From positions 124,001 to 188,000 of the forward strand of contig NZ_CP039693.1 in the NCBI RefSeq assembly GCF_005145045.1: a stretch of DNA of 64,000 bases, in the 5' to 3' direction. Source of the stretch: Agrobacterium larrymoorei. Lineage in GTDB: Bacteria; Pseudomonadota; Alphaproteobacteria; Rhizobiales; Rhizobiaceae. This document shows, one piece after another, positions 18,270 through 28,389 of the stretch (positions are counted from its first letter, which is position 1; each line of letters opens with the position of its first letter). The notes under the pieces are model-generated. The model was not told the origin of the DNA. It did not search any database and was given only the letters and a program-made list of their open reading frames with translations. The translations under genes and the position numbers were made by a program.

Positions 18270-19163
18270 ATGAACGATCTCCCCATCATCGACCCGCACT
18301 TTCACCTGTGGGATCTGGAGAACAACTATTATCCTTGGCTGACCGACGGAGTTAAACCGTCTGCATTTGGCGATTATTCCGCCATCAACAAGTCGTACCT
18401 CATTGAGGACTATCTTGCCGACGCCGCGAATCAAAACCTCGTCAAAGGTGTGCATCTTGATGTAGGTTTTGATCCGAAAAATCCGGTTGGTGAAACGCAG
18501 TGGCTTCAGGGTGTAGCCGACAAGTACGGCTTTCCGCACGGAATTGTCGGCTACGCGGATCTCAGCAAGCGCGATGTCGCAGATTTGCTGGATCAGCATA
18601 TGCAATATCGGAATTTCCGGGGTATTCGGCAGTCGATGAATTTCCACATGGATCCTGCGAAGACATACCAGACCAAGGCTGAAGTTAGTCGAACGCCGGA
18701 GTGGCGTAACGGTTTCATGGAGCTCGCCCGACGCGGCCTTAGTTTTGATCTGCAACTCTATTACTGGCAGATGGAGGAGTTTCTTGATCTGGCCCGCGAT
18801 TTCTCCGACGTCCAGATCATTCTAAACCACACGGGCATGCAGGTCGATGGCCCTGAGCATTTTGATGGATGGCGGGACAGTATGCACCGACTTGCCGAGG
18901 CGCCGAATGTCGCGTGCAAGATTTCAGGCTTGGGGATGGGTAACTGGACATGGACAACTGAGGATATCAGACCTTACGTTGAGACGGCCATTGAGGCGTT
19001 CGGCGTGCAACGATGCATGTTTGCCTCCAATTTTCCCGTCGATAAGCTGTTTTCGAGCTATGACTCTATATTCCACGCGTTTAAATTACTGACGGCGGGC
19101 TATGGTCATAATGAGCGCAGAGCGCTGTTTCACGATAACGCCGAGAGACTTTACAAGCTTTAG
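18270..19163 (+). CDS. TIM-barrel amidohydrolase, probable sugar lactonase (COG3618 type)
   Basis: The 297-residue protein is of the amidohydrolase-2 family. It starts MNDLPIIDPHFHLWDLENNYYPWL, with the HxH strand-1 motif and the WDL...YPW pattern seen in L-fuconolactonase, L-rhamnonolactonase and related hydrolases. Later barrel strands carry GIRQSMNFH, QIILNHTGMQ (His) and MFASNFPVDKL (Asp). A lactonase would open a sugar lactone made by a dehydrogenase and so fits the SDR and transketolase in the block. The lactone itself is unknown. It is the last gene before a decayed IS element. Confidence 0.85.
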   Translation: MNDLPIIDPHFHLWDLENNYYPWLTDGVKPSAFGDYSAINKSYLIEDYLADAANQNLVKGVHLDVGFDPKNPVGETQWLQGVADKYGFPHGIVGYADLSKRDVADLLDQHMQYRNFRGIRQSMNFHMDPAKTYQTKAEVSRTPEWRNGFMELARRGLSFDLQLYYWQMEEFLDLARDFSDVQIILNHTGMQVDGPEHFDGWRDSMHRLAEAPNVACKISGLGMGNWTWTTEDIRPYVETAIEAFGVQRCMFASNFPVDKLFSSYDSIFHAFKLLTAGYGHNERRALFHDNAERLYKL

Positions 19164-19249
19164 CTCTGAAAGCTTTCGCCCGGTCTAACTAGCATCTTGT
19201 TCGTCTTGCGGAACGCTGCCCGTTTCACTGGACAGGTCTCTTAGATTGA

Positions 19250-20353
19250 TTAGCCCTGATGAACTGCCGAGGGGAAGCCATCTTTAGCGCTGAATGTGGA
19301 TGGATTTTGTTGTAGTCCTCGATCCATCGGATCGATGATCCGGAGCACCGTTTCGGCGTCCGGTATTCCGTTCGACTGCGGGCTGGTTACCGGCGTGAAG
19401 CGTGGTGTCAGATCGAGCGCCTGCCAAAATAGCCTGGTCCCCGTGCGGGGCTTGGGGTGGTGCGAACCGCTTTCGACTAACTCCAGCATCGTGTCGCGCA
19501 CGTTTGAGCCGGAAATGCCTGCATTGGATACCGCCGTCCGGCGATGATCTCCCGGTCGAAGGCGTCGATGATGAAGGCGAGACGAATGACCTCTCCATTC
19601 CAGCAGGTGAACTCCAGACCATCAGAGCACCAGCGCAGGTTGAAGCGCATAACCATGACCTTGCCGTCATGGATGCGACCCTTGCGAATGGCCGTATGCT
19701 TCTCCAGCAGCATGGCCTGGTTGCCCATGATGCGATGAACCCGTCTGGCGTTGACGGCAGGCTAATCGGCGGCTCGCCTTTCGCTATTGAGCAGCGCGGC
19801 GATCCGCCGATAGCCATAGAATGGCCTTTGATCCACCAGCCTGCGAATGGTGGGCAGAAGCTCTGCATCCTCAGCCTTGTAGTAGGATCCGCGTGGCTTT
19901 GATCTACCTTTCGACCGCTCGACGAGGTTCGAGCGGGATATGCCCAACGTGTCGGCGACGGTCTTCATCGGAAACCGTCCATCGGCAACAAGATCGGCCG
20001 CGATATCCGTTTTTTTGAGTCCGCTTTGGAAGGGCTTTGCGAAAGATTTCGACCTCCATCGTCTTACGGCCGAGCATGCGCTCCAACTCGCGGACGCGAT
20101 CTTCCAACTTCACCACTTCCGAATTGCCGACCACCGGCTCGTCAGAATCCACGGCTGCCGCACCTCCCTCGCTCAAAAGCCTGTGCCATCGAGAAAGCAA
20201 ATTGGGCGCAACGCCATGACGGCGAGCGGTGGACGATACCGTTTCGCTTGGTTCGAAACTCTACTCAATAATTGTCAGCTTCTGCTCGGTTGTCCACCGT
20301 CTGCGGCGCACATTTCCCGTCAGAGATTTAACCTGTTGATACTCGTTAGACAT
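19250..20353 (-). pseudogene. Decayed IS3-family insertion sequence (orfA/orfB remnants)
   Basis: Read on the minus strand from an ATG at 20353, orfA begins MSNEYQQVKSLTGNVRRRRWTTEQKL. It is interrupted by an in-frame TAG where related elements have Gln, then resumes SFEPSETVSSTARRHGVAPNLLSRW and continues to the coiled-coil/leucine zipper region VKLEDRVRELERMLGRKTMEVEI. OrfB fragments follow: SRSNLVERSKGR, YGYRRIAALLNSE, a DDE strand FTCWNGEVIRLAFIIDAFDREI, and TPVTSPQSNGIPDAETVL. They lie in several frames with frameshifts. The element cannot encode an active transposase. Exact ends were not fixed. Confidence 0.85.
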
Positions 20354-20459
20354 AAGCCTGTTCTCAGGGCTGTGCTTGCACCTTTTTGCTTATCCTAATC
20401 GTCCGGTCGAAATGGAGGGGAGTTCATCTTGAGAATTCACCAAAATCGTTCGACAAAAT

Positions 20460-20475
20460 CAATCAGAGATGATTG
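20460..20475. promoter_or_regulatory. Candidate operator upstream of LacI-family gene
   Basis: A perfect inverted repeat CAATCA-GAGA-TGATTG lies 63 bases before the regulator start codon. It may be bound by that LacI-family protein or serve as promoter structure. A looser dyad, CACGA...TCGTG, lies at about 20507-20532. Confidence 0.3.
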
Positions 20476-20538
20476 TCTTCACTCATCGTCTGGCAAAGAT
20501 CCTGCACGAAATGAAATGATTTTTGTCGTGAGGTACGA

Positions 20539-21567
20539 ATGAAACGACCGACTATAACGGATGTTGCCAAAGCTGCGGGTGTTAGCGTCGCGACCGTTGA
20601 CCGCGTCCTGAATGGCCGACTGCCCGTTCGCGAGGAGACGTCGAGGAAAGTCTTTGCTGCGGCGGAGCGGCTAAGCTTCCATGCAACCAATATTATTCGC
20701 CAGAGGATGCTGGCTGATCTCCCTGTATATTCCTTCGGCATTATCCTTAGAAAGGAACGGCAGGAGTTCTATCAGTCGTTTGCTACTGAACTCCAGGTGG
20801 CGGCTGGCTCCGTAAAGGATCGCCACATTCAACTCACGATACAATATTTGAAAACAGGCGAGCCGACGGAGTTGTCGGAGATGATGCTAGGCCTGTCGGG
20901 AAAAGTATCAGCCATTGCAGCGACGGGGCCCGACCATCACGATGTGACTGCTGCTGTTTCGGCCTTAAGGTCTAAAGGTGTTCCAACATTTTCTCTGTTG
21001 ACGGATCTCGCTCAAGGAGTTCGAGAAGCCTATTTAGGGACGAACAATATGAAAGTCGGCCGCAGTGCCGCTTGGATGATATCGAAACTTTCGCCGGACG
21101 CCGGCAAAGTCTTATTGTTCTTGGGAGGCCATCGCTTTCATGGGCATTCGTTAAGGGAGATGGGGTTTCGGGCGTACATGCGCGAGTTTGCCCCCGATTT
21201 CCAAGTTTTAGATGCACTCATCAACTTGGAGACGCGGCAACTTACCTATGAGATGATGATGGATACACTTTCACGTCATCCTGATCTCGTCGGAGTTTAT
21301 TGCATTGGTGGCGGAATGGAAGGTGTTATCGAAGCACTCAATCAAAGTCCACGGTTCGATCAGATAGCATGCTTGGTCAATGAGTTAACCCCGCAATCCA
21401 GGCAAGCCTTGCTAGAGCGCAGAATTTCCGGTGTTTTTCAAACTCCGCTGCGCGAATTATGCAGCGATTTGATCCACACTATGATCCACACAATCGAACA
21501 CGGTATGGCGGAAAGCCCGGGACAGAGATTTTTCCCCGCTCATTTGTGGGTTCCTGAAAGTCTATGA
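20539..21567 (+). CDS. LacI-family transcriptional regulator (inositol/sugar transport locus)
   Basis: The 342-residue protein has an N-terminal LacI HTH (TITDVAKAAGVSVATVDRVLNG, residues 4-25) with the hinge region after it and a periplasmic-binding-type effector domain (about 65-335). It uses VDR rather than VSR in the recognition helix, a subgroup shared with the second LacI protein of this window. It is transcribed in the same direction as the ABC transporter that starts 268 bases downstream and is its probable regulator, with an inositol-type ligand as likely effector. Confidence 0.92.
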   Translation: MKRPTITDVAKAAGVSVATVDRVLNGRLPVREETSRKVFAAAERLSFHATNIIRQRMLADLPVYSFGIILRKERQEFYQSFATELQVAAGSVKDRHIQLTIQYLKTGEPTELSEMMLGLSGKVSAIAATGPDHHDVTAAVSALRSKGVPTFSLLTDLAQGVREAYLGTNNMKVGRSAAWMISKLSPDAGKVLLFLGGHRFHGHSLREMGFRAYMREFAPDFQVLDALINLETRQLTYEMMMDTLSRHPDLVGVYCIGGGMEGVIEALNQSPRFDQIACLVNELTPQSRQALLERRISGVFQTPLRELCSDLIHTMIHTIEHGMAESPGQRFFPAHLWVPESL

Positions 21568-21627
21568 TGGTTTGATAGATAATATCAGGTATCATTGGTC
21601 CATTTCTATCATGGCTGAAAGGTAAAG

Positions 21628-21641
21628 CCGTTACGGAACGG
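21628..21641. promoter_or_regulatory. Candidate operator in the leader of the inositol-type ABC operon
   Basis: CCGTT-ACGG-AACGG is an inverted repeat of five-base arms in the 268-base gap between the LacI gene and the binding protein gene. A second small palindrome ATGGT-G-ACCAT lies at 21799-21809, next to the ribosome site. Either could be a repressor site. Nothing else was seen in the gap. Confidence 0.35.
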
Positions 21642-21835
21642 TTGACCACATCCTCTCTCTCAGACAATTGTGCCTTGCGACGGTGGAGACAGGAGGCCGT
21701 CGCCCAGAACTCAATAAAGTAAAAGCATCGCTTTCGTTCCCGAATTTCAGCCGGCCCGCCGGTTGAGAGGCGGAAGAATGCTGCCTTTCTAAAGAGCTAT
21801 GGTGACCATTGGCATTTTTTGAGGAGGAACCTAAA

Positions 21836-22777
21836 TTGAAAAAACATCTCATGGTCGTGGCATTCGCAACACTGCTGGCGACATCTGCTTCTGCCCAAAC
21901 GATCGGCGTCTCCATGGCGCTTTTCGACGATAACTTTCTTACCGTGCTGCGGAATGGCATGACTGACTACGCAAAGACGAAGGATGGCGTCACTCTCCAG
22001 GTCGAGGATGCGCAGAACGATGTCGGCAAGCAGCTCAGCCAGATCCAGAATTTTGTAGCCTCCGGTGTAGACGCAATCATCGTCAACCCTGTCGACACGG
22101 ACGGAACGGCTGCGATTTCGCAGGCTGCCGCTGCTGCCGGTATTCCGTTGGTCTACGTGAATCGTCAGCCGGCCAACGTCGATCAGCTTCCGGAGAAACA
22201 GGCATTCGTTGCCTCCGACGAAAAGGAATCTGGAACACTTCAAACCAAGGAAGTGTGCCGCATTCTCAAGGAAGCCGGCAAGAAAGAAGCCAGAGCCGTC
22301 GTGATGATGGGTGAACTGTCTAACCAGGCAGCGCGGATGAGAACCCAGGACATCAAGGACGTGATTGCGACGCCGGATTGCAGTTTCATCAAGATCGTTG
22401 AAGAGCAGACAGCTAACTGGTCGCGCACCCAAGGTGCCGATCTCATGACTAACTGGCTATCCGCTGGCGTTCAGTTCGATGCGGTCATCGCCAACAACGA
22501 CGAGATGGCAATTGGCGCAATCCAGTCACTGAAAGCAGCTGGCAGGGATATGAAGTCGGTGGTCGTCGCAGGCATCGATGCGACACAGGACGCTCTTGCC
22601 TCCGTGGCTGCAGGCGATCTTGATGTGACCGTATTTCAGAACGCTGCTGGCCAGGGTAAGGGCGCCGTAGACGCTGCTCTGAAGCTTGCAGGCGGCGAGA
22701 CGATCGAGAAGAAGGGATATGTGCCTTTCGAACTCGTCACACCGGCAAACCTCAAGACCTACCAAGCCAAGAACTAA
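21836..22777 (+). CDS. Periplasmic inositol/sugar-binding protein (IbpA-like), TTG start
   Basis: The 313-residue protein starts at TTG 21836, chosen because a GAGGAGG site lies eight bases upstream and the product then begins LKKHLMVVAF, a proper signal peptide with cleavage after ASA-Q. No ATG fits. The Peripla_BP_4 fold has GVSMALFDDNFLTVLRNGM, ASGVDAIIVNPVDTDGTAA, PLVYVNRQP and [20 protein letters not shown]. It is clearly paralogous to the proteins at 25503 and 41951. Linkage to the iol genes suggests myo-inositol or an isomer as ligand. A strong hairpin separates it from the ATPase gene. Confidence 0.9.
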   Translation: MKKHLMVVAFATLLATSASAQTIGVSMALFDDNFLTVLRNGMTDYAKTKDGVTLQVEDAQNDVGKQLSQIQNFVASGVDAIIVNPVDTDGTAAISQAAAAAGIPLVYVNRQPANVDQLPEKQAFVASDEKESGTLQTKEVCRILKEAGKKEARAVVMMGELSNQAARMRTQDIKDVIATPDCSFIKIVEEQTANWSRTQGADLMTNWLSAGVQFDAVIANNDEMAIGAIQSLKAAGRDMKSVVVAGIDATQDALASVAAGDLDVTVFQNAAGQGKGAVDAALKLAGGETIEKKGYVPFELVTPANLKTYQAKN

Positions 22778-22797
22778 AATATCTCTGCATAACAGAG

Positions 22798-22816
22798 GAG
22801 AGGGCTTCGCCCTCTC
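22798..22816 (+). terminator. Intercistronic hairpin after the binding protein gene
   Basis: GAGAGGGC and GCCCTCTC form a perfect eight-pair stem closed by TTC. There is no T run. It lies 20 bases after the binding protein stop and 30 before the ATPase start, the usual place for a hairpin that raises binding protein mRNA relative to the downstream membrane components. Confidence 0.65.
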
Positions 22817-22845
22817 GTCTGGGACAGAGTGACGGAGGATAAGCC

Positions 22846-24384
22846 ATGGTCAGTCCCACAACCGCGGCGGCTATCAAACAGGTGCTCGATGCCACCGAAA
22901 CCTACGGTCTGCTTTCGATCGAAGGAATTCGCAAAGAATTTCCAGGTGTCGTTGCACTCGATAACGTCAAGCTGCGTGTTCGACCTGGAACGGTCCATGC
23001 ACTCATGGGCGAAAACGGTGCGGGCAAATCGACGCTCATGAAAATCATTGCTGGAATATACCAGCCTGACGCAGGTGAAATCCGCATTCGTGGCATCCCG
23101 ACAGTGTTGAAATCGCCTCTCGATGCGCTCGAGCAGGGAATCGCGATGATCCACCAGGAACTTCAGTTGATGAACTGGATGACTGTGGCGGAAAATATCT
23201 GGATAAGGCGGGAGCCCAAAAACCGTTTCGGTCTCATTGACCATTACAAAATGATAAAAATGACAGAGGAGCTTTTCGCTCGTCTGAACATTTCGCTGGA
23301 CCCGCGTTCACAGGTTTCGGAGTTGACGGTGGCTCAAAAGCAGATGGTCGAGATTGCTCGCGCCGTCAGTTACGAGTCGTCTGTCCTGATTATGGACGAG
23401 CCGACCTCCGCCTTGACCGATCGCGAGGTGCAACATCTCTTTTCCATCATTCGCAGCTTGCGTGAGCGTGGAATTGGGATCGTTTACATCACGCACAAGA
23501 TGAATGAGCTTTTCGAGATTGCTGATGAGTTCACGGTATTCCGCGACGGAAAATACGTCGGCACGCATTTTTCGAAGGATGTTAACCGCGACGACATCAT
23601 TCGGATGATGGTTGGCCGAGACATCACCGACATGTTCCCCAAGATCGATTGCTCGATTGGCGATGTGATCCTTGAGGTAAAAAACCTGACGATCCCTGGG
23701 GTTTTCCACGATATTTCCTTCACGCTGAGACGAGGCGAAATTCTGGGTCTGGCGGGCTTGGTAGGTTCCAAGCGATCCAACGTCGCTGAAGCTATTTTCG
23801 GTGTCACACCGGCAAAATCCGGTGAGATCCTCATTGAAGGCCAACCCGTCAGCATCGACAGTCCCCGCGCGGCAATGTCGCAGGGCCTCGCATTCCTGAC
23901 CGAGGATCGCAAGGAAACCGGCTGTTTCCTGATCCTCAACTGCCTCGAAAATATTCAGTCCGCGTTGATCACGCGATCGCATGTGAAAGCGGGATTTGTC
24001 GACCAGACGACGGTCACGAAGCTGGCTGAAAATATGGCAGCGACGCTTCGTGTAAAGACACCAAACCTTCACGAGGCCGTTGAGAACCTGTCCGGTGGTA
24101 ACCAGCAGAAATTGCTTATTGCACGATGGTTGTTGACCAAGCCGCGGATCCTCATTCTCGATGAGCCAACACGTGGCATCGATGTGGGCGCTAAAGCGGA
24201 AATACATCGGCTGATCACCAGTCTAGCAGGTGAGGGGGTTGCCGTCCTTATGATCTCGTCAGAGCTTCCGGAAGTGCTTGGAATGAGTGACCGCATCGTT
24301 GTCATGCATGAAGGTCGCGTCGCTGGCGTCCTGGATCGCGCTGAAGCAACTCAAGTCAAGATAATGGACCTGGCTGCACGCTGA
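22846..24384 (+). CDS. Inositol/sugar ABC transporter ATP-binding protein (IatA-like)
   Basis: The 512-residue protein has two ABC domains. Domain 1 is complete: GENGAGKST (about residues 61-69), [17 protein letters not shown] in signature position, Walker [14 protein letters not shown], switch His ITHKMNE. Domain 2 has a degenerate Walker A ([16 protein letters not shown]) but an intact [17 protein letters not shown] and [13 protein letters not shown]. It energises uptake through the permease encoded 28 bases downstream. It has a 20-residue N-terminal extension before the first strand, typical of alphaproteobacterial members. Confidence 0.93.
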   Translation: MVSPTTAAAIKQVLDATETYGLLSIEGIRKEFPGVVALDNVKLRVRPGTVHALMGENGAGKSTLMKIIAGIYQPDAGEIRIRGIPTVLKSPLDALEQGIAMIHQELQLMNWMTVAENIWIRREPKNRFGLIDHYKMIKMTEELFARLNISLDPRSQVSELTVAQKQMVEIARAVSYESSVLIMDEPTSALTDREVQHLFSIIRSLRERGIGIVYITHKMNELFEIADEFTVFRDGKYVGTHFSKDVNRDDIIRMMVGRDITDMFPKIDCSIGDVILEVKNLTIPGVFHDISFTLRRGEILGLAGLVGSKRSNVAEAIFGVTPAKSGEILIEGQPVSIDSPRAAMSQGLAFLTEDRKETGCFLILNCLENIQSALITRSHVKAGFVDQTTVTKLAENMAATLRVKTPNLHEAVENLSGGNQQKLLIARWLLTKPRILILDEPTRGIDVGAKAEIHRLITSLAGEGVAVLMISSELPEVLGMSDRIVVMHEGRVAGVLDRAEATQVKIMDLAAR

Positions 24385-24412
24385 TCGTGCACGGTGGGAG
24401 GAATATTGCATC

Positions 24413-25429
24413 ATGAATACGACGACACAGACCAGTGCCTTGGACGCGCCAACCCGGCGTCGCTTGCCATCCGAATTAACGATCCTTCTCGTCCTCATCG
24501 GCATCTCATTGACATTTGAACTTCTCGGCTGGCTTCTGCAGGGGCAGAGCTTTCTGGGGAACACCCAGCGCCTGTCGATCATGATTTTGCAGGTCTCGGT
24601 GATAGGGATCATCGCGATTGGCGTGACCCAAGTCATTATTTCTGACGGCATTGATCTGAGTTCCGGTTCAATCGTCGGCGCAACCGCGATGATCTCGATG
24701 AGCTTGGCGCAGGTCGGTACTTATGAAAGAGCGCTTTACCCAGGATTTACTGACCTCCCTGTCATTGTACCAGTTGCTGCCGGTCTACTCGTCGGTCTCA
24801 TTTGCGGCGCGATCAACGGCTTGCTGATCGCCTACACCAGAATTCCAGCGTTTATTGCGACTTTGGGCATGATGGTGACAGCGCGTGGCTTTGCCAAGTG
24901 GTACACAAAAGGTCAGCCCATCAGCTTTCCGACCGATAGCTTTGCGGCGATCGGCAAAGGTCTCGCGCCAGTGCTAATTTTTCTGGCAGTGGCGGCGATC
25001 ATGCATGTCGTCCTGCGCTACACCAGATACGGTAAATTTACATATGCGATCGGTGCCAATTCGCAGGCCGCACGCGTCTCCGGGATTAATGTCGAGCGTC
25101 ATACCGTAAAAGTCTATGCTGTCGCCGGTCTGTTATCGGGTTTGGCGGGGATCGTCGTGGCTTCACGCGGTCTGACTGCGCAGGCTGGCATGGGCATAAG
25201 CTACGAACTTGACGCTATCGCAATGGCCGTCATCGGGGGCGTGTCGCTGTCCGGTGGACGAGGATCTGTTGTCGGAACATTGATCGGGATGATCATCTTC
25301 GGTGTGATCATTTCCGGCTTCACATTCCTGCGCCTCGATGCCTACTACCAGGAAATGCTCAAGGGCCTGATCATCGTCGCAGCCGTCGTGGCTGACATGT
25401 ACAGGCAGCGCAAGCGGGTGAAATCCTGA
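24413..25429 (+). CDS. Inositol/sugar ABC transporter permease (IatP-like)
   Basis: The 338-residue membrane protein is of the RbsC family. It has a cytoplasmic N-terminus of about 25 residues, then helices including LTILLVLIGISLTFELLGWLL, IGVTQVIISDGIDLSSGSIVGATAM, the FIATLGMMVTARG segment, the EAA-like SGINVERHTVKVYAVAGLLSGLAG loop and IGGVSLSGGRGSVVGTLIGM. Preceded by GTGGGAGGA. It works with the ATPase and one or both binding proteins that flank the pair. Confidence 0.93.
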   Translation: MNTTTQTSALDAPTRRRLPSELTILLVLIGISLTFELLGWLLQGQSFLGNTQRLSIMILQVSVIGIIAIGVTQVIISDGIDLSSGSIVGATAMISMSLAQVGTYERALYPGFTDLPVIVPVAAGLLVGLICGAINGLLIAYTRIPAFIATLGMMVTARGFAKWYTKGQPISFPTDSFAAIGKGLAPVLIFLAVAAIMHVVLRYTRYGKFTYAIGANSQAARVSGINVERHTVKVYAVAGLLSGLAGIVVASRGLTAQAGMGISYELDAIAMAVIGGVSLSGGRGSVVGTLIGMIIFGVIISGFTFLRLDAYYQEMLKGLIIVAAVVADMYRQRKRVKS

Positions 25430-25502
25430 TTTTGTAACTGTACCAACCCACCCTGCCGTGCGGCCTCGTGGGCATCAAAGACCAGATGTGTGAGTGAATT
25501 CA

Positions 25503-26423
25503 ATGAAAAAGTTTTTCATTACAGCAGCGCTTTGTCTGATTGGGCTGCCAGCGATGGCCGAGACCCGCGTCGCCGTCAGCATGACATCGTTCGACAATCC
25601 CTTTCTTACGATCCTGTTGAACGGCATCCGCTTTGGAGCAGAGCAAGCCGGAAGCATCGATCTGATCGCGGAAGATGCGCAGTTAGACCCTGCAAAGCAG
25701 CTAAGCCAAGTGCAGAACTTCATAGCAAATGGCGTCGATGCGATCATTGTCAACGCCGTTGATGGTGACTCTACTGCGGCGATTACGCGGGCGGCGGCTG
25801 AAGCCAAGGTTCCGCTCGTCTACGTAAACCACCCTCCCGCTGAACTCGAATCCGGTCTTCCCGCACGTACGGCCTTTGTTGGCTCCAATGAGACAGATTC
25901 CGGCACTATGCAGGCAAGGGCCGCCTGCGAGCTCATGGGTGGCAAAGGGCGGGCCGTTATCCTGATGGGACCACTCGAAAATCATGCGGCTCTGGTTCGC
26001 ACCAAGGATGTAGAAGATGTTTTTGCTGGTCCCGACTGCAAGATCGAGGTCGCAGAAAAGCAGACTGCCAACTGGAACAGAACACAGGCGCAAGATCTGG
26101 TTTCTTCCTGGCTCACGGCGGGCGTGAAATTCGACGCGGTGATTGCCAACAATGACGAGATGGCCATTGGCGCGGTTCAGGCACTGAAGACCGCAGGCGT
26201 CGATATTAAGGACGTCGTCATAGCCGGTATCGATGCGACGCCAGATGGCCTGGCGGCGATGAGAGCAGGCGATATCGACATTACCGTCTACCAGAATGCG
26301 AAGAAGCAGGGCGAGGTAGCGGTTCAGGCTGCCGCAAAAATGGCGTCCGGAGAAAATGTCGATAGGACGCTCTGGGTGCCATTCGAACTCGTCACACCCG
26401 ACAACATGTCGACATACAAGTAA
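25503..26423 (+). CDS. Second periplasmic inositol/sugar-binding protein (IbpA-like)
   Basis: The 306-residue protein starts at ATG 25503, which gives MKKFFITAALCLIGLPAMA-ET, a clean signal peptide; a GTG at 25494 would add three residues. No strong ribosome site is visible. The fold and many stretches match the protein at 21836: SMTSFDNPFLTILLNGI, KQLSQVQNFIANGVDAIIVNAVDGD, NNDEMAIGAVQALK and [10 protein letters not shown]. Two related binding proteins thus flank one ATPase/permease pair, probably widening the range of inositol isomers taken up. The gene is followed by the catabolic operon 43 bases later. Confidence 0.9.
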   Translation: MKKFFITAALCLIGLPAMAETRVAVSMTSFDNPFLTILLNGIRFGAEQAGSIDLIAEDAQLDPAKQLSQVQNFIANGVDAIIVNAVDGDSTAAITRAAAEAKVPLVYVNHPPAELESGLPARTAFVGSNETDSGTMQARAACELMGGKGRAVILMGPLENHAALVRTKDVEDVFAGPDCKIEVAEKQTANWNRTQAQDLVSSWLTAGVKFDAVIANNDEMAIGAVQALKTAGVDIKDVVIAGIDATPDGLAAMRAGDIDITVYQNAKKQGEVAVQAAAKMASGENVDRTLWVPFELVTPDNMSTYK

Positions 26424-26466
26424 TGCGGCAGAGTTCAGACCTGTCGTCTGTACACGGGAGTTTTTA

Positions 26467-27369
26467 ATGAAACATACACTTGACCCACACATGTTCCGGC
26501 ACTTGTCGCTTGAAGACACCTGCCGGAAGGTCGCAGATCTTGGATATGATTACGTTGAGTTGTCGCCGCGTCCAGACTTTCTGTCCTGGTGGACGAGACC
26601 AAAGGTCTACCCGTCGCGCATTGCCTCCTTCAAAAAGGCTTTGAAAGAACATGGCGTCGGTCTCGCAACGCTCCAGCCTATGTACCGTTGGGCCAGCCCC
26701 TATCAGGATGAATGGGACAACGCGATCGATAACTGGAAGCGGGTCATCGAAATCGCAGTCGAGATGGATTGCCCGATGCTCGTTTCGGAGTTCGGACGCG
26801 GTGGCTCACCCGACCGCAGCCTGAACGACCGTTCCGGTTTGCATCGCCCTGAAACCTGCGAAGCGCAGTTCTTCCGCGCTATGGACATCCTCGTTCCACT
26901 TCTCGAAAAGGAGGGTTTGATCCTCTCGCTTGAGGCACATCCTGAGGACTGGATCGAACAGATCGCCCCTGCCATCGACATCATCAAGACGATCAATTCG
27001 CCGTCTGTGAAAGCGTCGTTCATTGCGCCGCATACGTTCTTCTACGGGCCAGATATGGTCGCCAATCTGCGCGCCACCGAAGGTCACTTGGTGCATGTGA
27101 GGCTGGCCGACACTTACGACCATAACAAGTCGTCCGAGCTTCGCTACATCGTCAATCCGCCAGGCTCGAAGGTTCGTGTCCATCAGCACACGGATTTTGG
27201 CCAGGGTGAGATCGACTTCGACACATTGTTCGCGACCCTAGCGGACATGAAATTCGACGGCGTGCTCTCAAACTGCGTTTTCGCCTGGGAAGACCGCGTC
27301 GATGAGAGCGCGCGCTTTATGCTCGCTGAAACCCGGCGCTATGTCGCCAAATACTGGAATGAGGCTTGA
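26467..27369 (+). CDS. Sugar phosphate isomerase/epimerase family TIM-barrel protein
   Basis: The 300-residue protein starts at ATG 26467 behind GGGAG; the frame is open from 26356 but that part overlaps the binding protein gene. It has the AP endonuclease 2 / xylose isomerase-like barrel: [21 protein letters not shown], a metal-ligand Glu in [10 protein letters not shown], His in IAPHTFFYG and [10 protein letters not shown], and a C-terminal Glu/Trp strand. Enzymes of this family epimerise or isomerise keto-sugars and inosoles. In this operon it may interconvert inosose isomers. Its stop is followed one base later by the next ATG. Confidence 0.88.
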   Translation: MKHTLDPHMFRHLSLEDTCRKVADLGYDYVELSPRPDFLSWWTRPKVYPSRIASFKKALKEHGVGLATLQPMYRWASPYQDEWDNAIDNWKRVIEIAVEMDCPMLVSEFGRGGSPDRSLNDRSGLHRPETCEAQFFRAMDILVPLLEKEGLILSLEAHPEDWIEQIAPAIDIIKTINSPSVKASFIAPHTFFYGPDMVANLRATEGHLVHVRLADTYDHNKSSELRYIVNPPGSKVRVHQHTDFGQGEIDFDTLFATLADMKFDGVLSNCVFAWEDRVDESARFMLAETRRYVAKYWNEA

Positions 27370-27370
27370 A

Positions 27371-28381
27371 ATGACACTTAGAATTGGGGTTATCGGCACG
27401 GGCGCCATCGGACGCGATCATGCGCGCCGCATCAATCACGTCCTTGGCGGTGCGACGATCGTCGCGTTGAGTGACGTTAATAGAGCCTCCGCAGAAGCGG
27501 TGAAGGCCGACGTCGCACCGGATGCGGCCATTTTCGACACTGGCGAAGCACTGATCGCTTCGCCGGATGTCGACGCCGTCCTCGTCACCTCCTGGGGCGC
27601 GACACATGAACAGTATGTGCTCGCTGCGATCGCCGCCGGTAAACCGTGCTTTTGCGAGAAGCCGCTGGCGACCACAGCGGAGGGCGGCAAGCGCATCGTC
27701 GATGCGGAGGTCGCTCATGGGAAGCGCCTCGTACAGGTCGGCTTCATGCGCCGCTATGATTCGGGTTACGTCGCTCTGAAGAAGGTGGTCGACAGTCAAA
27801 TCGGAGCGCCGATCATGGTCCATGCCGCGCACCGAAACCCCGCCGTGCCGGAGCAATATGTGACGCCTATGGCGATCCACGACACCATGATTCACGAGAT
27901 CGATGTCCTACGCTGGCTGCTCGACGACGACTATGTTTCTGCCCGCGTTCTCTTTCCGCGCGCTTCGGCCCGGAGCCATGCCAAGCTTCGTGATCCCCAA
28001 ATTGTCATTCTGGAAACCGCTAAGGGAACGATCATCGACGTCGAGATCTTCGTCAACTGCCACTATGGCTACGACATCCAGTGCCAGGTCGTTGGCGAAG
28101 ACGGTATTGCGAACCTCCCCGACCCAATGGCGATCCCGATGCGTCTCGGTGCCAAGCAACAGAGCGAAATCCTCACGGACTGGAAGGATCGCTTCATTGC
28201 CAGCTACGATATTGAACTGCAGGACTTCATCCATGCGGCAGCCAAGGGTACCGCCTCAGGCCCAAGCTCTTGGGACGGTTACGTCGCTGCAATCACCTCG
28301 GATGCCTGCGTCAGCGCCCAGGAGGCCGAAGGTGCAGCGATTGCCATTGACCTTCCTGCCCGCCCTGCTCTTTATAACTGA
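27371..28381 (+). CDS. iolG: Inositol 2-dehydrogenase (Gfo/Idh/MocA family)
   Basis: The 336-residue protein starts at ATG 27371, one base after the previous stop. The NAD-binding loop is [16 protein letters not shown], the catalytic Lys is in FCEKPLAT, and the active-site helix [15 protein letters not shown] carries the Asp and His of the IolG active site. The C-terminal [15 protein letters not shown] is also typical of inositol dehydrogenases. It would oxidise myo-inositol (or an isomer) to the inosose. A second, IdhA-type enzyme is encoded at 39374 on the other strand, so the two may prefer different isomers. Confidence 0.88.
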   Translation: MTLRIGVIGTGAIGRDHARRINHVLGGATIVALSDVNRASAEAVKADVAPDAAIFDTGEALIASPDVDAVLVTSWGATHEQYVLAAIAAGKPCFCEKPLATTAEGGKRIVDAEVAHGKRLVQVGFMRRYDSGYVALKKVVDSQIGAPIMVHAAHRNPAVPEQYVTPMAIHDTMIHEIDVLRWLLDDDYVSARVLFPRASARSHAKLRDPQIVILETAKGTIIDVEIFVNCHYGYDIQCQVVGEDGIANLPDPMAIPMRLGAKQQSEILTDWKDRFIASYDIELQDFIHAAAKGTASGPSSWDGYVAAITSDACVSAQEAEGAAIAIDLPARPALYN

Positions 28382-28389
28382 GGTCTATT

